Positions 17,478 to 26,976 of a stretch of 64,000 nt of DNA are shown here, piece by piece; positions within the stretch are counted from its first letter, which is position 1; the number at the start of each line of letters is the position of its first letter. The notes beneath the pieces were generated by a model. It was not told where the DNA came from and ran no database searches. It was given only the letters and a program-made list of their open reading frames with translations. The position numbers and the translations under genes were made by a program. This DNA is from Pelagibacterium flavum (GTDB lineage Bacteria; Pseudomonadota; Alphaproteobacteria; Rhizobiales; Devosiaceae), in contig NZ_CP107716.1 of assembly GCF_025854335.1 (NCBI RefSeq), positions 2,039,001 through 2,103,000 of the forward strand, read 5' to 3'.

Positions 17478-20294
17478 ATGATCGAAAAGACCTATGAACC
17501 CAGCTCGGTTGAAGGGCGCATCTACAGCGCCTGGGAAGAGGCGGGGGCCTTCAAGGCCGGCGCGGGCAGCAAGCCGGGCGCTGAAAGCTATTCTGTCGTC
17601 ATTCCGCCACCCAACGTTACCGGTTCGCTTCATATCGGGCACGCGCTGAACAACACCATCCAGGACGTGCTGGTGCGCTTCGAGCGCATGCGCGGCAAGA
17701 ACGTGCTGTGGCAGCCGGGCACCGACCATGCCGGCATCGCGACCCAGATGGTGGTCGAGCGCCGCATGATGGAGCGCCAGGAGCCGGGGCGTCGCGAAAT
17801 CGGACGCGAAAAATTCCTCGAAAAGGTCTGGGAATGGAAGGCCGAGAGCGGGGGTGCGATCCTCAACCAGCTCAAGCGGCTGGGCGCCTCGTGTGACTGG
17901 TCACGCGAGCGCTTCACCATGGACGAAGGGCTGTCCGAAGCGGTGCTCAAGGTCTTTGTCGAGATGTACCGCAAGGGGTTGATCTATCGCGCCAAGCGAC
18001 TGGTCAACTGGGACCCGCAGTTCGAGACTGCGATTTCGGACCTCGAGGTGGAGAACACCGAAGTCAACGGCCATATGTGGCATTTCAAATATCCGCTGGC
18101 CGGGGGCGAAACCTATACCTATGTGGAAAAGGACGCCGAGGGGAACGTGGTGCTCGAGGAAGAGCGCGACTACATCTCGATCGCGACCACACGGCCGGAA
18201 ACCATGCTGGGCGACGGCGCCGTGGCGGTGCATCCCGACGATGAGCGCTATGCGCCGATCGTTGGCAAGATGTGCGAGATCCCGGTCGGGCCCAAGGAAC
18301 ACCGGCGGCTGATCCCGATCATCACCGACGAATATCCTGACCCCGAGTTCGGCTCGGGTGCGGTGAAAATCACCGGCGCGCATGACTTCAACGACTATGA
18401 GGTCGCTCGGCGCAATCACATTCCCATGTATGTGCTGTTCGACACCAAGGCCAATATGCGGGACGATGGCGCGCCCTATGCAGAACAGGCCGAACTGGCG
18501 GGCAAGATCGCGCGCGGCGAAATGGATTTCGACGATGCGGTGACCACGGCGATCAACATCGTGCCGGATGAATACCGCGGCCTGGACCGCTATGAAGCGC
18601 GCAAAAAGATCGTGGCCGACATCGATGCCGAAGGGCAGATGGTGATGGTCGAGGACAAGAAGATCATGCAGCCCTTCGGAGATCGCTCCAAGGTCGTGAT
18701 CGAACCGTTCCTGACGGATCAGTGGTTCGTCAAAGCCGACGTTTTGGCCCAGCCGGCCATCGCATCAGTGCGCGAAGGGCGGACCAAATTCGTGCCCAAG
18801 AGCTGGGAGAACACCTATTTTGCCTGGATGGAGAACATCCAGCCCTGGTGCATTTCGCGGCAATTGTGGTGGGGCCATCAGATCCCTGCCTGGTACGGAC
18901 CGGATGGAAAGGTGTTCGTCGACTATGACGAGGCAGGCGCCGCCAAGGCGGCCGCTGCCCATTACGGCGAGCCGGTGGAATTGACGCGGGACGAGGACGT
19001 GCTGGACACCTGGTTCTCCTCGGGGCTGTGGCCGTTCTCGACGATGGGGTGGCCAAAGCAGACGAAAGAGCTGGAAAGCTACTATCCGACAGCGACGCTG
19101 GTCACAGGGTTCGATATCATTTTCTTCTGGGTTGCCAGGATGATGATGCTGGGCCTTGAATTTACGGGTGAAGAGCCGTTCTCGACGGTCTATGTGCATG
19201 CGCTGGTCCGCGACGAGAAGGGCCAGAAGATGTCGAAGTCGAAAGGCAACGTCATCGATCCGCTCGAACTGGTCGACGCCTACGGGGCGGATGCGACGCG
19301 GTTTACGCTGGCTGCGATGGCGGCACAGGGGCGCGATATCAAGCTGGCCATGAGCCGGGTCGAGGGCTATCGCAACTTTGTCACCAAGCTTTGGAACGCG
19401 GCGCGCTTCCTCGAAATGAACGAATGCGTGCGGGTGGACGGGTTCGATCCGACGACCCTTTCGGGGGCGCTTAACCAGTGGATCGCCGGGGCGACGGCGC
19501 GGGCCGTGGCCAATGTCGAACGGGCAATCGTGGAATACAAGTTCAACGAGGCGGCCAACCACGCTTATGATTTCGTGTGGGGCACATTCTGCGACTGGTT
19601 CGTGGAACTGGCCAAGCCGACGTTCTCGGGCGCTGACGAAGCGGCAAAGGCCGAGACGCGGGCGACGGCGGCCTGGGCGCTGGATCAGATCCTGAAAATG
19701 CTGCATCCGTTCATGCCGTTCGTAACCGAAGAGCTTTGGGCAGAGACCGGCAAGACAGGCCCCAAGCGTGATGGCTACCTGATGCTGGCCGATTGGCCGG
19801 TGCTCGATGCGGTGTCCTACCCGCAAGCGGGCGCGGAACTGAGCTGGCTGATCGAGGTGATTTCGGCTATCCGGTCCGTGCGCACGGAAATGAACGTGCC
19901 GGCCGGGGCGAAAGTGCCGCTGGTCCTCGTCGGTGCCAATGCTGAAACACTGGCGCGGATAGAGACCCATCGCGCGGCTATCGAAAGGCTGGCGCGGGTT
20001 TCGACCATCGATCCGGTCGACGCGATCCCGGCCAGTTCGGCGCAATTTGTGGTGGGTGAGGCAAGTTGGGGCCTACCGCTTGCCGATTTGATCGACATCG
20101 GTGCCGAGCGGCAGCGGCTTTCCAAGGACGTCAAGAAGCTCGAGGGCGAAATTGGGGGACTGGAAAAGAAGCTGGGCAATGAGCAGTTTCTGGCCAAGGC
20201 GCCCGAAGAGGTCATTGAAGAGCAGAAGGGGCGTTTGGCCGAAGCCAAGGCGCGACGCGAAAAACTGCAGCAGGCGCTGGCCACGCTGTCGTGA
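17478..20294 (+). CDS. valS: Valyl-tRNA synthetase
   Basis: A 938-residue class I aminoacyl-tRNA synthetase that charges tRNA-Val. ATP-site motifs are NVTGSLHIGHALNNT (HIGH near residue 52) and GQKMSKSKGN (KMSKS near residue 584). The C-terminal coiled-coil arm, LIDIGAERQRLSKDVKKLEGE onward, is typical of ValRS and separates it from IleRS and LeuRS. The CP1 editing insertion is present, with TTRPETMLGD. Start at 17478 (MIEKTYEPSSVEGR) is fixed by homology; the frame is open upstream only because it crosses the palindromic repeats. The domain order is complete. Confidence 0.97.
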   Translation: MIEKTYEPSSVEGRIYSAWEEAGAFKAGAGSKPGAESYSVVIPPPNVTGSLHIGHALNNTIQDVLVRFERMRGKNVLWQPGTDHAGIATQMVVERRMMERQEPGRREIGREKFLEKVWEWKAESGGAILNQLKRLGASCDWSRERFTMDEGLSEAVLKVFVEMYRKGLIYRAKRLVNWDPQFETAISDLEVENTEVNGHMWHFKYPLAGGETYTYVEKDAEGNVVLEEERDYISIATTRPETMLGDGAVAVHPDDERYAPIVGKMCEIPVGPKEHRRLIPIITDEYPDPEFGSGAVKITGAHDFNDYEVARRNHIPMYVLFDTKANMRDDGAPYAEQAELAGKIARGEMDFDDAVTTAINIVPDEYRGLDRYEARKKIVADIDAEGQMVMVEDKKIMQPFGDRSKVVIEPFLTDQWFVKADVLAQPAIASVREGRTKFVPKSWENTYFAWMENIQPWCISRQLWWGHQIPAWYGPDGKVFVDYDEAGAAKAAAAHYGEPVELTRDEDVLDTWFSSGLWPFSTMGWPKQTKELESYYPTATLVTGFDIIFFWVARMMMLGLEFTGEEPFSTVYVHALVRDEKGQKMSKSKGNVIDPLELVDAYGADATRFTLAAMAAQGRDIKLAMSRVEGYRNFVTKLWNAARFLEMNECVRVDGFDPTTLSGALNQWIAGATARAVANVERAIVEYKFNEAANHAYDFVWGTFCDWFVELAKPTFSGADEAAKAETRATAAWALDQILKMLHPFMPFVTEELWAETGKTGPKRDGYLMLADWPVLDAVSYPQAGAELSWLIEVISAIRSVRTEMNVPAGAKVPLVLVGANAETLARIETHRAAIERLARVSTIDPVDAIPASSAQFVVGEASWGLPLADLIDIGAERQRLSKDVKKLEGEIGGLEKKLGNEQFLAKAPEEVIEEQKGRLAEAKARREKLQQALATLS

Positions 20295-20869
20295 GCGCCA
20301 CGCGCTTGTGACAATTTTGCTACATTGGCAACAGAGTCGTGATCGCGCCCCGCGCGGTCACGCTTTGCTAAGGGACCATGCCACAATCTTACCCTAAACC
20401 AGCCGGAGAAAGGTTGGCGGCGGGTGGATATGGCAATTGATGCGCAGTATGGCGCACGGTGCGGTCATGCCTGCCGAACCAGGCCCGATGTGGGATCAGA
20501 GATCCCGACAACGGGCAAGGAGCAGGATAGAAAATGGCAACCGGCGCGTCCCATTGCAGCGAATTTATCGGCCGAGCGGCATACAGCAATGTTGCCATCT
20601 TGGCGGCAGACAATCGCTCTAATGCCGACACAATGGGCGAATATCCTCTCAATCAAACATATGAACTGCCGTTGGCGGTTCGCGCATTGAAGACCGTAGT
20701 GGCCCGTTGGGTCGAGCGGAAAGCAAATGCGGAAACAATAAAGATCAACAGGGTGGCGGCGGACACACGATCTGCCGTCTGCAACAATACGGTAGAACTT
20801 TCCGGTCCGGCAGTGGGCGCGCACGATGTGGCGCGACGGCTGCGCGACTGGGGCGTGAGAAGGTGTGTT
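20295..20869. other. 575-base gene-free region before the ExoR-like gene
   Basis: This is the longest gene-free stretch in the window. An open frame joins the next gene through much of it but has no homology-like sequence or ribosome site, so I treat it as a long leader. TTGTGACAATTTTGCTACATTGGCA at 20306-20330 looks like a promoter or operator region, but I cannot define boxes with confidence. Confidence 0.4.
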
Positions 20870-21679
20870 ATGCCTATAGTCAGGAGTACTGCGTTCGCTC
20901 TGGCTGCGACCTGTTCGGCCCTGCTGTCCCTCGGCACGGTGCTGCCGGCGCAGGCCCAGAGCGCTCTCGACGCCGCGCAAGAGTTGGCCCAGATGCTGGA
21001 TGGCATGACGGCGACCGAGTTGAGCGGCGACAATCTGGTTTCTGCGCTCGAGGGGGCCGCTGATGCCGGCCAGCCCATCGCGCTGTGGCAGCTCGGGACG
21101 ATGTATGAGACCGGGGCGGGGGTTCAGAAGGATCCGGCCAAGGCCTTCCAGTATTTTTCGCGCATTGCCAACGAGAACGCAGATGCGCCTCCGAGTTCGC
21201 TCGATGCGGATATCGTGGCGCAGTCCTTCGTCAAGATCGGCGATTATTACCTGCATGGGGTGCCCGATGCGGGCATTCCCGAGGATGCTTCGCGTGGCCA
21301 TACGCTGCTGATGCACGCTGCGACCTATTTCGGCGATGCGGACGCGCAGTACCGCGTGGGCATGTTGTATCTGAGCCCCGAAGGGTTCGGTGTAAACCCG
21401 TTGCAGGGCGCGCGCTGGCTGTCTCTGGCGGCCCGCAAGGGGCATCCGGGTGCGCAGGCGCGGCTGGGCGAAATGCTTGTTCTGGGCAATGGCATCGAAG
21501 CGCAGCCGGTCGAAGGGCTGATGTGGCTCAATATCGCCTATCGCTCGGCACTCGGGACGAGCGACGAAGGATGGATCCGCGAGTTGACCGATAGCGCCAT
21601 GGCCAAGGCCGACCCCGCCCAGGCCGAAACGGCTCTGCGGGCGGCGGATACGCTCGGTAGCCAGTTCGCCGAGTTTTAG
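20870..21679 (+). CDS. exoR: ExoR-like periplasmic Sel1-repeat protein
   Basis: A 269-residue secreted protein with a Sec signal peptide ending TVLPAQAQ (about residue 30) and Sel1-type tetratricopeptide repeats: LWQLGTMYETGAGVQKDPAKA, then IVAQSFVKIGDYY, AQYRVGMLYLSPEGFG and QARLGEMLVLGNGIEA. Length and repeat layout fit ExoR of rhizobia (about 268 residues), the periplasmic inhibitor of the ExoS-ChvI two-component system that controls exopolysaccharide and motility. AGAAGGTG precedes the ATG. The match is from remembered family features; a generic Sel1 protein is the alternative. It is convergent with xthA. Confidence 0.68.
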   Translation: MPIVRSTAFALAATCSALLSLGTVLPAQAQSALDAAQELAQMLDGMTATELSGDNLVSALEGAADAGQPIALWQLGTMYETGAGVQKDPAKAFQYFSRIANENADAPPSSLDADIVAQSFVKIGDYYLHGVPDAGIPEDASRGHTLLMHAATYFGDADAQYRVGMLYLSPEGFGVNPLQGARWLSLAARKGHPGAQARLGEMLVLGNGIEAQPVEGLMWLNIAYRSALGTSDEGWIRELTDSAMAKADPAQAETALRAADTLGSQFAEF

Positions 21680-21726
21680 GCCTTAATCCAATCTACCTTT
21701 TGCCCGATGGAGAATCGGCATGATGG

Positions 21727-21749
21727 ACTCCGGGAATAAATCCCGGAGT
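21727..21749. terminator. Hairpin between convergent genes
   Basis: ACTCCGGGA (21727-21735) and TCCCGGAGT (21741-21749) form a perfect 9-bp stem with loop ATAAA between the ends of the ExoR-like gene and xthA. There is no T tract; it may be a bidirectional stop or a dispersed repeat. Confidence 0.5.
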
Positions 21750-21786
21750 GACAGACAGGTTTGGGGTTCGCTCTGTCGAAAGGCGA

Positions 21787-22593
21787 TCAGGCCGCTTTGG
21801 CCGAGTGGCCGGCGAGGGTGAAATCGCCTTCGACGGGGACGTGGTCGGAGGGCTTGTCCCAGCCGCGGGTATCCTTGTGGACGGTGACGCCGGTGAGGCG
21901 GTCAGCGGCCTGGGGCGAGAGCAGCAAATGGTCGATGCGGATGCCGGCGTTGCGGCGCCAGGCACCGGCCTGGAAATCCCAGAAGGTGAAGACCTGATCG
22001 CTGGTTGTGGCCCGCAGGGCGTCGGTTAGACCCAGATTGACGATGCGGCGCCATTTTTCGAGGCTCTCGGGCCGGAACAGCGCATCGCCCCACCAGACTG
22101 ATGGATCGTGGCAGTCAAAGCCGGTCGGGATGAGGTTGAAATCACCCATCAGGATGAAGGGCTCCTCATGGGCCAGACGCTGTTCCACGAAATCGTAGAG
22201 GCGGTCCATCCAGCCAAGCTTGTAGGGGAATTTTTCGGTATCGACCGGATTCCCGTTCGGCAGGTAGATATTGCACACGCGGACGACACCGCCGTCTTCA
22301 GTGGAAAAGACACCCTCGATGAGGCGGGACTGGGGGTCCTCGTCATTGCCCGGCAGGCCGCGATGGACTTCGTCGAAGGGAAGTTTGGAGAGCAGGGCGA
22401 CGCCGTTGAAGCTCTTTTGGCCATGGGTTTCGACATTGTAGCCGCGCGACTCAAATTCGGCGCGCGGGAAGTTTTCATCGAGGCATTTGATTTCCTGCAG
22501 GCCGACGATGTCGGGCTTGGTTTCGTCGAGCCAGGTGAGGACGGCCGGGAGGCGTGCGTTGATGCCGTTGATGTTCCAGGTAGCTATGCGCAT
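21787..22593 (-). CDS. xthA: Exodeoxyribonuclease III
   Basis: A 268-residue AP endonuclease/3'-5' exonuclease of base-excision repair. Family motifs are all visible: N-terminal MRIATWNINGINAR, metal ligand in VGLQEIKC, NIYLPNGNPVD, GDFNLIPTGFDCHDP, and the C-terminal RIDHLLLS and SDHVPVEGDF carrying the catalytic Asp-His. Length equals the E. coli enzyme (268). Start at 22593 is set by homology; an upstream extension would overlap the LysE-type gene. Confidence 0.95.
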   Translation of the reverse strand: MRIATWNINGINARLPAVLTWLDETKPDIVGLQEIKCLDENFPRAEFESRGYNVETHGQKSFNGVALLSKLPFDEVHRGLPGNDEDPQSRLIEGVFSTEDGGVVRVCNIYLPNGNPVDTEKFPYKLGWMDRLYDFVEQRLAHEEPFILMGDFNLIPTGFDCHDPSVWWGDALFRPESLEKWRRIVNLGLTDALRATTSDQVFTFWDFQAGAWRRNAGIRIDHLLLSPQAADRLTGVTVHKDTRGWDKPSDHVPVEGDFTLAGHSAKAA

Positions 22594-22613
22594 CGGGCCG
22601 TCTCGTTGGTTGG

Positions 22614-23225
22614 TCAGCGATCTGAAAGGGCGAGGCGCAGGCCGAGCAGGCCAAATGTGCCCGCAAAGCTGCGCCTTATCCATTTGAGCACGTCGGGCCG
22701 GGAGATGACATAATCACGCGCAAATGCGGCGCAGGCCCCGTACCCCACGAATGTCACGAAAGTTATCGCCATGAACACGGCGGCATGCAAGAGCAGTGTT
22801 GCTGTCGCATGGGGTGTGTCGAGGGGAACGAACTGGGGCAGGAACGCCAGAAAGAACAAGCTGAGCTTGGGATTGAGGACGTTGATGAGGGCGCCGCTGG
22901 TGGCGATTTTGGCCATGGAGGCTGGCGAGCGGTCGGCATCGAGCCCCATGGCGCCACCGGAGCGCAGGATCGACCAGGCCATATAGAGCAGATAAGCGAC
23001 GCCAAGATATTTGAGCGTTTGGAAGGCCAGGGCGCTGGCGTGGAAGATGGCGGCAAGGCCGACAATGGAGGCGAGAGCGGAGGGGATGATGCCCAGCGTG
23101 CAGCCAAAGGCGGCGGCGATGGAGGCCTTAAAGCCGCGGCCAAGGCCAACGGCCAGCGTGTACAGTACGCCCGAGCCCGGAAGCAGGCATATAATCAGGG
23201 CGGTGATCAGGAATTCGGTGCTCAT
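22614..23225 (-). CDS. LysE/RhtB-family exporter
   Basis: A 203-residue inner-membrane protein with about six helices and the LysE-family N terminus, FLITALIICLLPGSGVLYTLAVGLGRG, where the PGP-type motif appears as PGSG. The LKYLGVAYLLYMAWSILRSG segment and LINVLNPKLSLFFLAFLPQFV are also typical. Members export amino acids or homoserine lactones; the substrate is not predictable here. It lies 20 bases before xthA in the same direction and may be co-transcribed. A second LysE-family gene is at 62176. Confidence 0.9.
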   Translation of the reverse strand: MSTEFLITALIICLLPGSGVLYTLAVGLGRGFKASIAAAFGCTLGIIPSALASIVGLAAIFHASALAFQTLKYLGVAYLLYMAWSILRSGGAMGLDADRSPASMAKIATSGALINVLNPKLSLFFLAFLPQFVPLDTPHATATLLLHAAVFMAITFVTFVGYGACAAFARDYVISRPDVLKWIRRSFAGTFGLLGLRLALSDR

Positions 23226-23299
23226 GGCTTACCTCCGCGCGCAAGAGGGCAGAGGTAAGCATTATGGAGCTGCGAATGCGACCCGAAAAATGCGGAAGG

Positions 23300-23650
23300 T
23301 CAGACCGCAAAGCTCGTGCCGCAGCCGCAGGACGCGACTGCGTTGGGGTTTTTGATCTGGAAGGACTGGCCGATCAGATCGTCGACAAAGTCGATTTCCG
23401 CGCCGCCCATGAACTCGAGACTCATCGAATCGATGTAAACGGTGGCGCCGTCACGAGTGAGGACCAGATCGTCGTCGGTGGGGGCTTCCTTGACGATATT
23501 GTACTCGTACTGGAAGCCCGAGCATCCGCCGCCCGCTACGGCGATGCGCAGGACAGTACCGGGTTCTTCCTTTGACAGAATGCGATTGATCCGCTTGGCG
23601 GCGCGCTCTGTCAAAACGACCTCGTTTGATGCTAGTTGGGTGTCGGTCAT
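23300..23650 (-). CDS. erpA: Iron-sulfur cluster insertion protein ErpA (A-type carrier)
   Basis: A 116-residue A-type carrier that delivers Fe-S clusters to apo-proteins. The three ligand cysteines are present: Cys43 in GGGCSGFQYEY and Cys108/Cys110 in SCGCGTSFAV. ErpA is preferred over IscA or SufA because rhizobia carry such a gene beside dgt. The start at 23650 gives MTDTQLASNEVVLTERAA; a longer upstream frame would overlap dgt's promoter and start. It is divergent from dgt with 73 bases between. Confidence 0.92.
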   Translation of the reverse strand: MTDTQLASNEVVLTERAAKRINRILSKEEPGTVLRIAVAGGGCSGFQYEYNIVKEAPTDDDLVLTRDGATVYIDSMSLEFMGGAEIDFVDDLIGQSFQIKNPNAVASCGCGTSFAV

Positions 23651-23723
23651 GGCGCTGCTTTGGCTTGAGACATTTGGCCTCAACATAAGATCGTAGGGCA
23701 ACGATGAAAAGGGGCAGTCCCAC

Positions 23724-24905
23724 ATGAGTGATATGCACGCGGTTTATGCCGCCGATCCGGCGCAGTCACGGGGGCGGGTCTATCGGCCTTCGGCCAGCCC
23801 GACGCGCAACGAATTCCAGCGGGATCGGGACCGGATCATCCATTCGACGGCGTTTCGGCGGCTGCAGCACAAGACGCAGGTTTTTCTCCATCACGAAGGC
23901 CAGCATTTCCGCACGCGGCTGACCCATACGCTCGAAGTGAGCCAGATCGCGCGCTCGATCGCGCGGGCGCTGCGGCTCAACGAGGATCTGGCCGAGGCCG
24001 TAGCGCTGTCGCACGATCTGGGTCATACCCCGTTCGGACATGCCGGCGAGCGGGTGCTGGGCGAGAAAATGGCGGAGCTGGGCGGGTTCGACCATAATGT
24101 GCAGGCGCTGCGCGTGGTGGGAGTGCTTGAGAACCGCTATGCCGATCATGACGGGCTGAACCTGACCTGGGAGACGCTCGAAGGCATCCTGAAACACAAT
24201 GGCCCGGTGACCGGCGGCGAATCCGAGCACGGGCAGGACATCGCGGCGGCCCTGGCGGATATTCCCGCGAGTGCTGATTTGCTGGCTGGCACCTATGCCA
24301 ATCTCGAGGCGCAGGTGGCGGCGATTGCGGACGATATTGCCTATAACGCTCACGATATCGACGATGCGGTGCGGGCCGGGCTGTTGGTGATCGGCGATCT
24401 TGTCGATGTGCCGCTGGTGGGGCCGATTGCGCGCGAAGTCATCGAAATGTGGCCCGGACTGGAGCGGGGAAGGCAAATCCATGAGGTTCAGCGACGGCTG
24501 ATTACGCGGACCATCGAGGCGGTGATCGCCGAAAGCGCCGAACGGCTGATTGCGGCGGCTCCGCAAAGTGTCGATGACGTCCGGTATGCGGGGCGGGCCC
24601 TGATCGGGTTTCCCACCGAGATGGCCGAGGATGAGGCCGAGCTCAAGGCATTCCTGTTCGCCAAGGTCTATCGCGACGCGCGGGTCATGGGGCCGGTCCG
24701 CCAGAGCGAAGCAGTGGTGGGGCGTTTGTTCGATGCCTATATCACCGAGGGAGACATGCCGGGACGCTGGGGGCTGGCCTATAGCGCTGCCGGTTCCGAG
24801 GCCGCACGGGCGCGGATCGTTTGCGATTTCGTGGCCGGGATGACCGACCCGTTCGCGCTGGATGAGTACGCCCGTTTGTTTGACGAGAGACCGGAATTCC
24901 GGTAA
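23724..24905 (+). CDS. dgt: Deoxyguanosinetriphosphate triphosphohydrolase-like protein
   Basis: A 393-residue HD-domain dNTP triphosphohydrolase that hydrolyses dNTPs to nucleoside and triphosphate. The metal site is clear: first His in RTRLTHTLEVSQIARS (His68) and His97-Asp98 in ALSHDLGHTPFGHAGE, with the family N terminus RNEFQRDRDRIIHSTAFRRLQHKTQVF. It heads the conserved dgt-argS-SPOR-scpAB block. Initiation at a second ATG nine bases downstream is also possible. Confidence 0.93.
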   Translation: MSDMHAVYAADPAQSRGRVYRPSASPTRNEFQRDRDRIIHSTAFRRLQHKTQVFLHHEGQHFRTRLTHTLEVSQIARSIARALRLNEDLAEAVALSHDLGHTPFGHAGERVLGEKMAELGGFDHNVQALRVVGVLENRYADHDGLNLTWETLEGILKHNGPVTGGESEHGQDIAAALADIPASADLLAGTYANLEAQVAAIADDIAYNAHDIDDAVRAGLLVIGDLVDVPLVGPIAREVIEMWPGLERGRQIHEVQRRLITRTIEAVIAESAERLIAAAPQSVDDVRYAGRALIGFPTEMAEDEAELKAFLFAKVYRDARVMGPVRQSEAVVGRLFDAYITEGDMPGRWGLAYSAAGSEAARARIVCDFVAGMTDPFALDEYARLFDERPEFR

Positions 24906-24960
24906 CCCGCCCCGACATGCCGATATTGGCGTGAAGGCGGGCTTTGAACCCCGGCTTTCG

Positions 24961-25063
24961 GCGCTTCCGGTGCTCACGTATGTTTTTAGTCGTGCTGTCG
25001 AACCGAAAAAGTCTGCAACTTTTTCTGGCAGCACTCGGAACGTACGCTCCGCTCCGGTTCTCG
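24961..25063. repeat. Repeat module C interrupted by a module B palindrome
   Basis: Left half GCGCTTCCGGTGCTCACGTA (24961-24980) and right half CGTACGCTCCGCTCCGGTTC onward (25041-25063) are the two halves of the element found uninterrupted at 29046-29093. Between them lies a B-like palindrome: GTGCTG/CAGCAC outer arms (24992-25034) and AAAAAGT/ACTTTTT inner arms. Confidence 0.8.
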
Positions 25064-25139
25064 AAAGCCAATGTTTGCGCCTCGCCTTGACGCCAATCGC
25101 GACATGTCGGTTTCCAGTCCCAATCATAGGTTCCTTCAG

Positions 25140-26891
25140 ATGGATGTGTTTGCCCTTTTTGAAGGGCGCGTCACCGATGCGCTGATCGCGAGTTTTCCCG
25201 AGCTGGCCGATAACCGGGAGTTGCTGGCCCGCGTTGTTGTGGAGCCGCCGCGCGATGCCGCTCATGGAGATCTTTCGACCAACGCCGCCATGGTGGTGGC
25301 CAAGCCGCTGGGCAAGAACCCGCGCGAGGTCGCGGCGGCGATTTCCGAGCGGTTTGCGGGGGATGCCGACGTGGCTTCGGTCGAGATCGCCGGGCCGGGG
25401 TTCATCAATTTCCGGCTGCAGCAGAGCGTCTGGCACAAGGTGCTGTCATCGATTGCCGAGCTGGGCGACGATTTCGGGCGGGCTGATGTGGGGCAGGGCG
25501 AGAAGGTGAACGTTGAGTATGTTTCGGCCAACCCGACCGGGCCGATGCATGTCGGGCATACCCGCGGCGCCGTTTATGGCGACGCGCTGGCATCGCTTCT
25601 GGCCTATGCCGGATATGACGTTTCCAAGGAATACTACATCAACGACGCCGGCTCGCAGGTCGACACGCTGGCGCGGTCGGCCTTCCTGCGCTATCGCGAG
25701 GCGTTGGGGGAGACCATCGAAATTCCGGCCGGCTTCTATCCGGGCGATTATCTGATCCCCGTGGGTCAGGCACTGGTGGAAGAGTTCGGCAACAGGCTGC
25801 TGGACAAGCCCGAAGAGGCATGGCTGGCCCCGGTCAAGCAGCATGTGCTGGCGGCGATGCTCGAGCTGATCAGGGCCGATCTGAAAAAGCTCAATATCGA
25901 GCACGAAGTGTTCTTTTCCGAAAAGACACTGCATGGACCGGGGGGCGAGATCGAAAAGACGCTGGCCTGGCTGCGCGAGGAAGGTCTCGTTTATGAGGGG
26001 CGGCTCGAGCCGCCGAAGGGAAAGCTGCCCGATGATTGGGAAGACCGCGAACAGACCTTGTTCCGGGCCACCCAGTTTGGCGACGACGTGGACCGGGCGC
26101 TTGTCAAATCGGATGGCAGCTATACTTATTTTGCCGCCGACATCGCCTATCATCGCAACAAGGTGCTGCGGGGCTTTACCACGCTGATCGACGTTCTGGG
26201 CGCCGACCATGCGGGGTATGCCAAGCGCATCGAGGCCGCCGTGAAGGCCGTTTCGGGCGGCAAGGCATCGGCTGACGTGCGGTTCTGCCAACTGGTCAAG
26301 CTGTTGCGGAATGGCGAACCGGTGAAAATGAGCAAGCGTTCCGGCGACCTGGTGACACTTGCCGATGTTGTGGAGGAAGTGGGAGTCGACGCAACCCGCT
26401 TCATGATGCTGTTCCGGCGCAACGACGCGCCGCTCGATTTTGACTTTGCGCTGGTGAAAGAGCAGAGCAAGGACAATCCGGTTTTTTATGTGCAGTACGC
26501 GCATGCAAGGACGTTTTCGATTTTCCGCAATGCGGCGCGCGACCTGCCGGCTCTCGATACGTGCGAGTCGGCACTCGCTGGCGCCGATCTTTCATTGCTG
26601 TCGACTGCGGATGAAATCGAGCTGATCCGGTTGCTTGGGTCCTGGCCGCGGCAGGTTGCGGCAGCGGCGCGGGCGCACGAGCCGCATAGACTTGCGTTTT
26701 ACTTGCACGAGCTGGCCGCGCAGTTCCACGCCTTCTGGGGCAAAGGCAAGGAAGACCCCAGCTTACGCTTTGTTAACGACGATGACCCGAAACTAACGCT
26801 TGCTCGACTCGCGCTTGTGGATGGCGTGCGCCGGGTTCTCGGTAGCGGCCTTGATCTTTTAGGCGTGAGTGCGCCGCAAGAGCTTTCATAA
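25140..26891 (+). CDS. argS: Arginyl-tRNA synthetase
   Basis: A 583-residue class I synthetase that charges tRNA-Arg. It has the ArgRS N-terminal add-on domain, the HIGH-type motif [14 protein letters not shown] near residue 131, a KMSKS-type motif [11 protein letters not shown] near residue 396, and a C-terminal DALR helical domain ending in [16 protein letters not shown]. Start at 25140 ([15 protein letters not shown]) fits homologues; in-frame codons upstream lie next to the repeat and lack ribosome sites, though the chosen start also has only a weak one. It is followed closely by the SPOR-domain gene. Confidence 0.96.
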   Translation: MDVFALFEGRVTDALIASFPELADNRELLARVVVEPPRDAAHGDLSTNAAMVVAKPLGKNPREVAAAISERFAGDADVASVEIAGPGFINFRLQQSVWHKVLSSIAELGDDFGRADVGQGEKVNVEYVSANPTGPMHVGHTRGAVYGDALASLLAYAGYDVSKEYYINDAGSQVDTLARSAFLRYREALGETIEIPAGFYPGDYLIPVGQALVEEFGNRLLDKPEEAWLAPVKQHVLAAMLELIRADLKKLNIEHEVFFSEKTLHGPGGEIEKTLAWLREEGLVYEGRLEPPKGKLPDDWEDREQTLFRATQFGDDVDRALVKSDGSYTYFAADIAYHRNKVLRGFTTLIDVLGADHAGYAKRIEAAVKAVSGGKASADVRFCQLVKLLRNGEPVKMSKRSGDLVTLADVVEEVGVDATRFMMLFRRNDAPLDFDFALVKEQSKDNPVFYVQYAHARTFSIFRNAARDLPALDTCESALAGADLSLLSTADEIELIRLLGSWPRQVAAAARAHEPHRLAFYLHELAAQFHAFWGKGKEDPSLRFVNDDDPKLTLARLALVDGVRRVLGSGLDLLGVSAPQELS

Positions 26892-26976
26892 TTACGGCGC
26901 ATTGCTGTGAACAGTTCGGCGGATATGCTCGCAATCAAGGGCAAGTTAAAGCGAAAGACTTTCGGGGCACTGCTCT

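Noticed and set aside
20534..20869. 112-residue N-terminal extension of the ExoR-like protein
   Set aside because: It would place the signal peptide in the middle of the protein, and 269 residues equals the expected ExoR length.
23766..25436. Long minus-strand open frame across dgt and the start of argS
   Set aside because: It runs through two well-supported genes and a repeat, with antisense-type composition.
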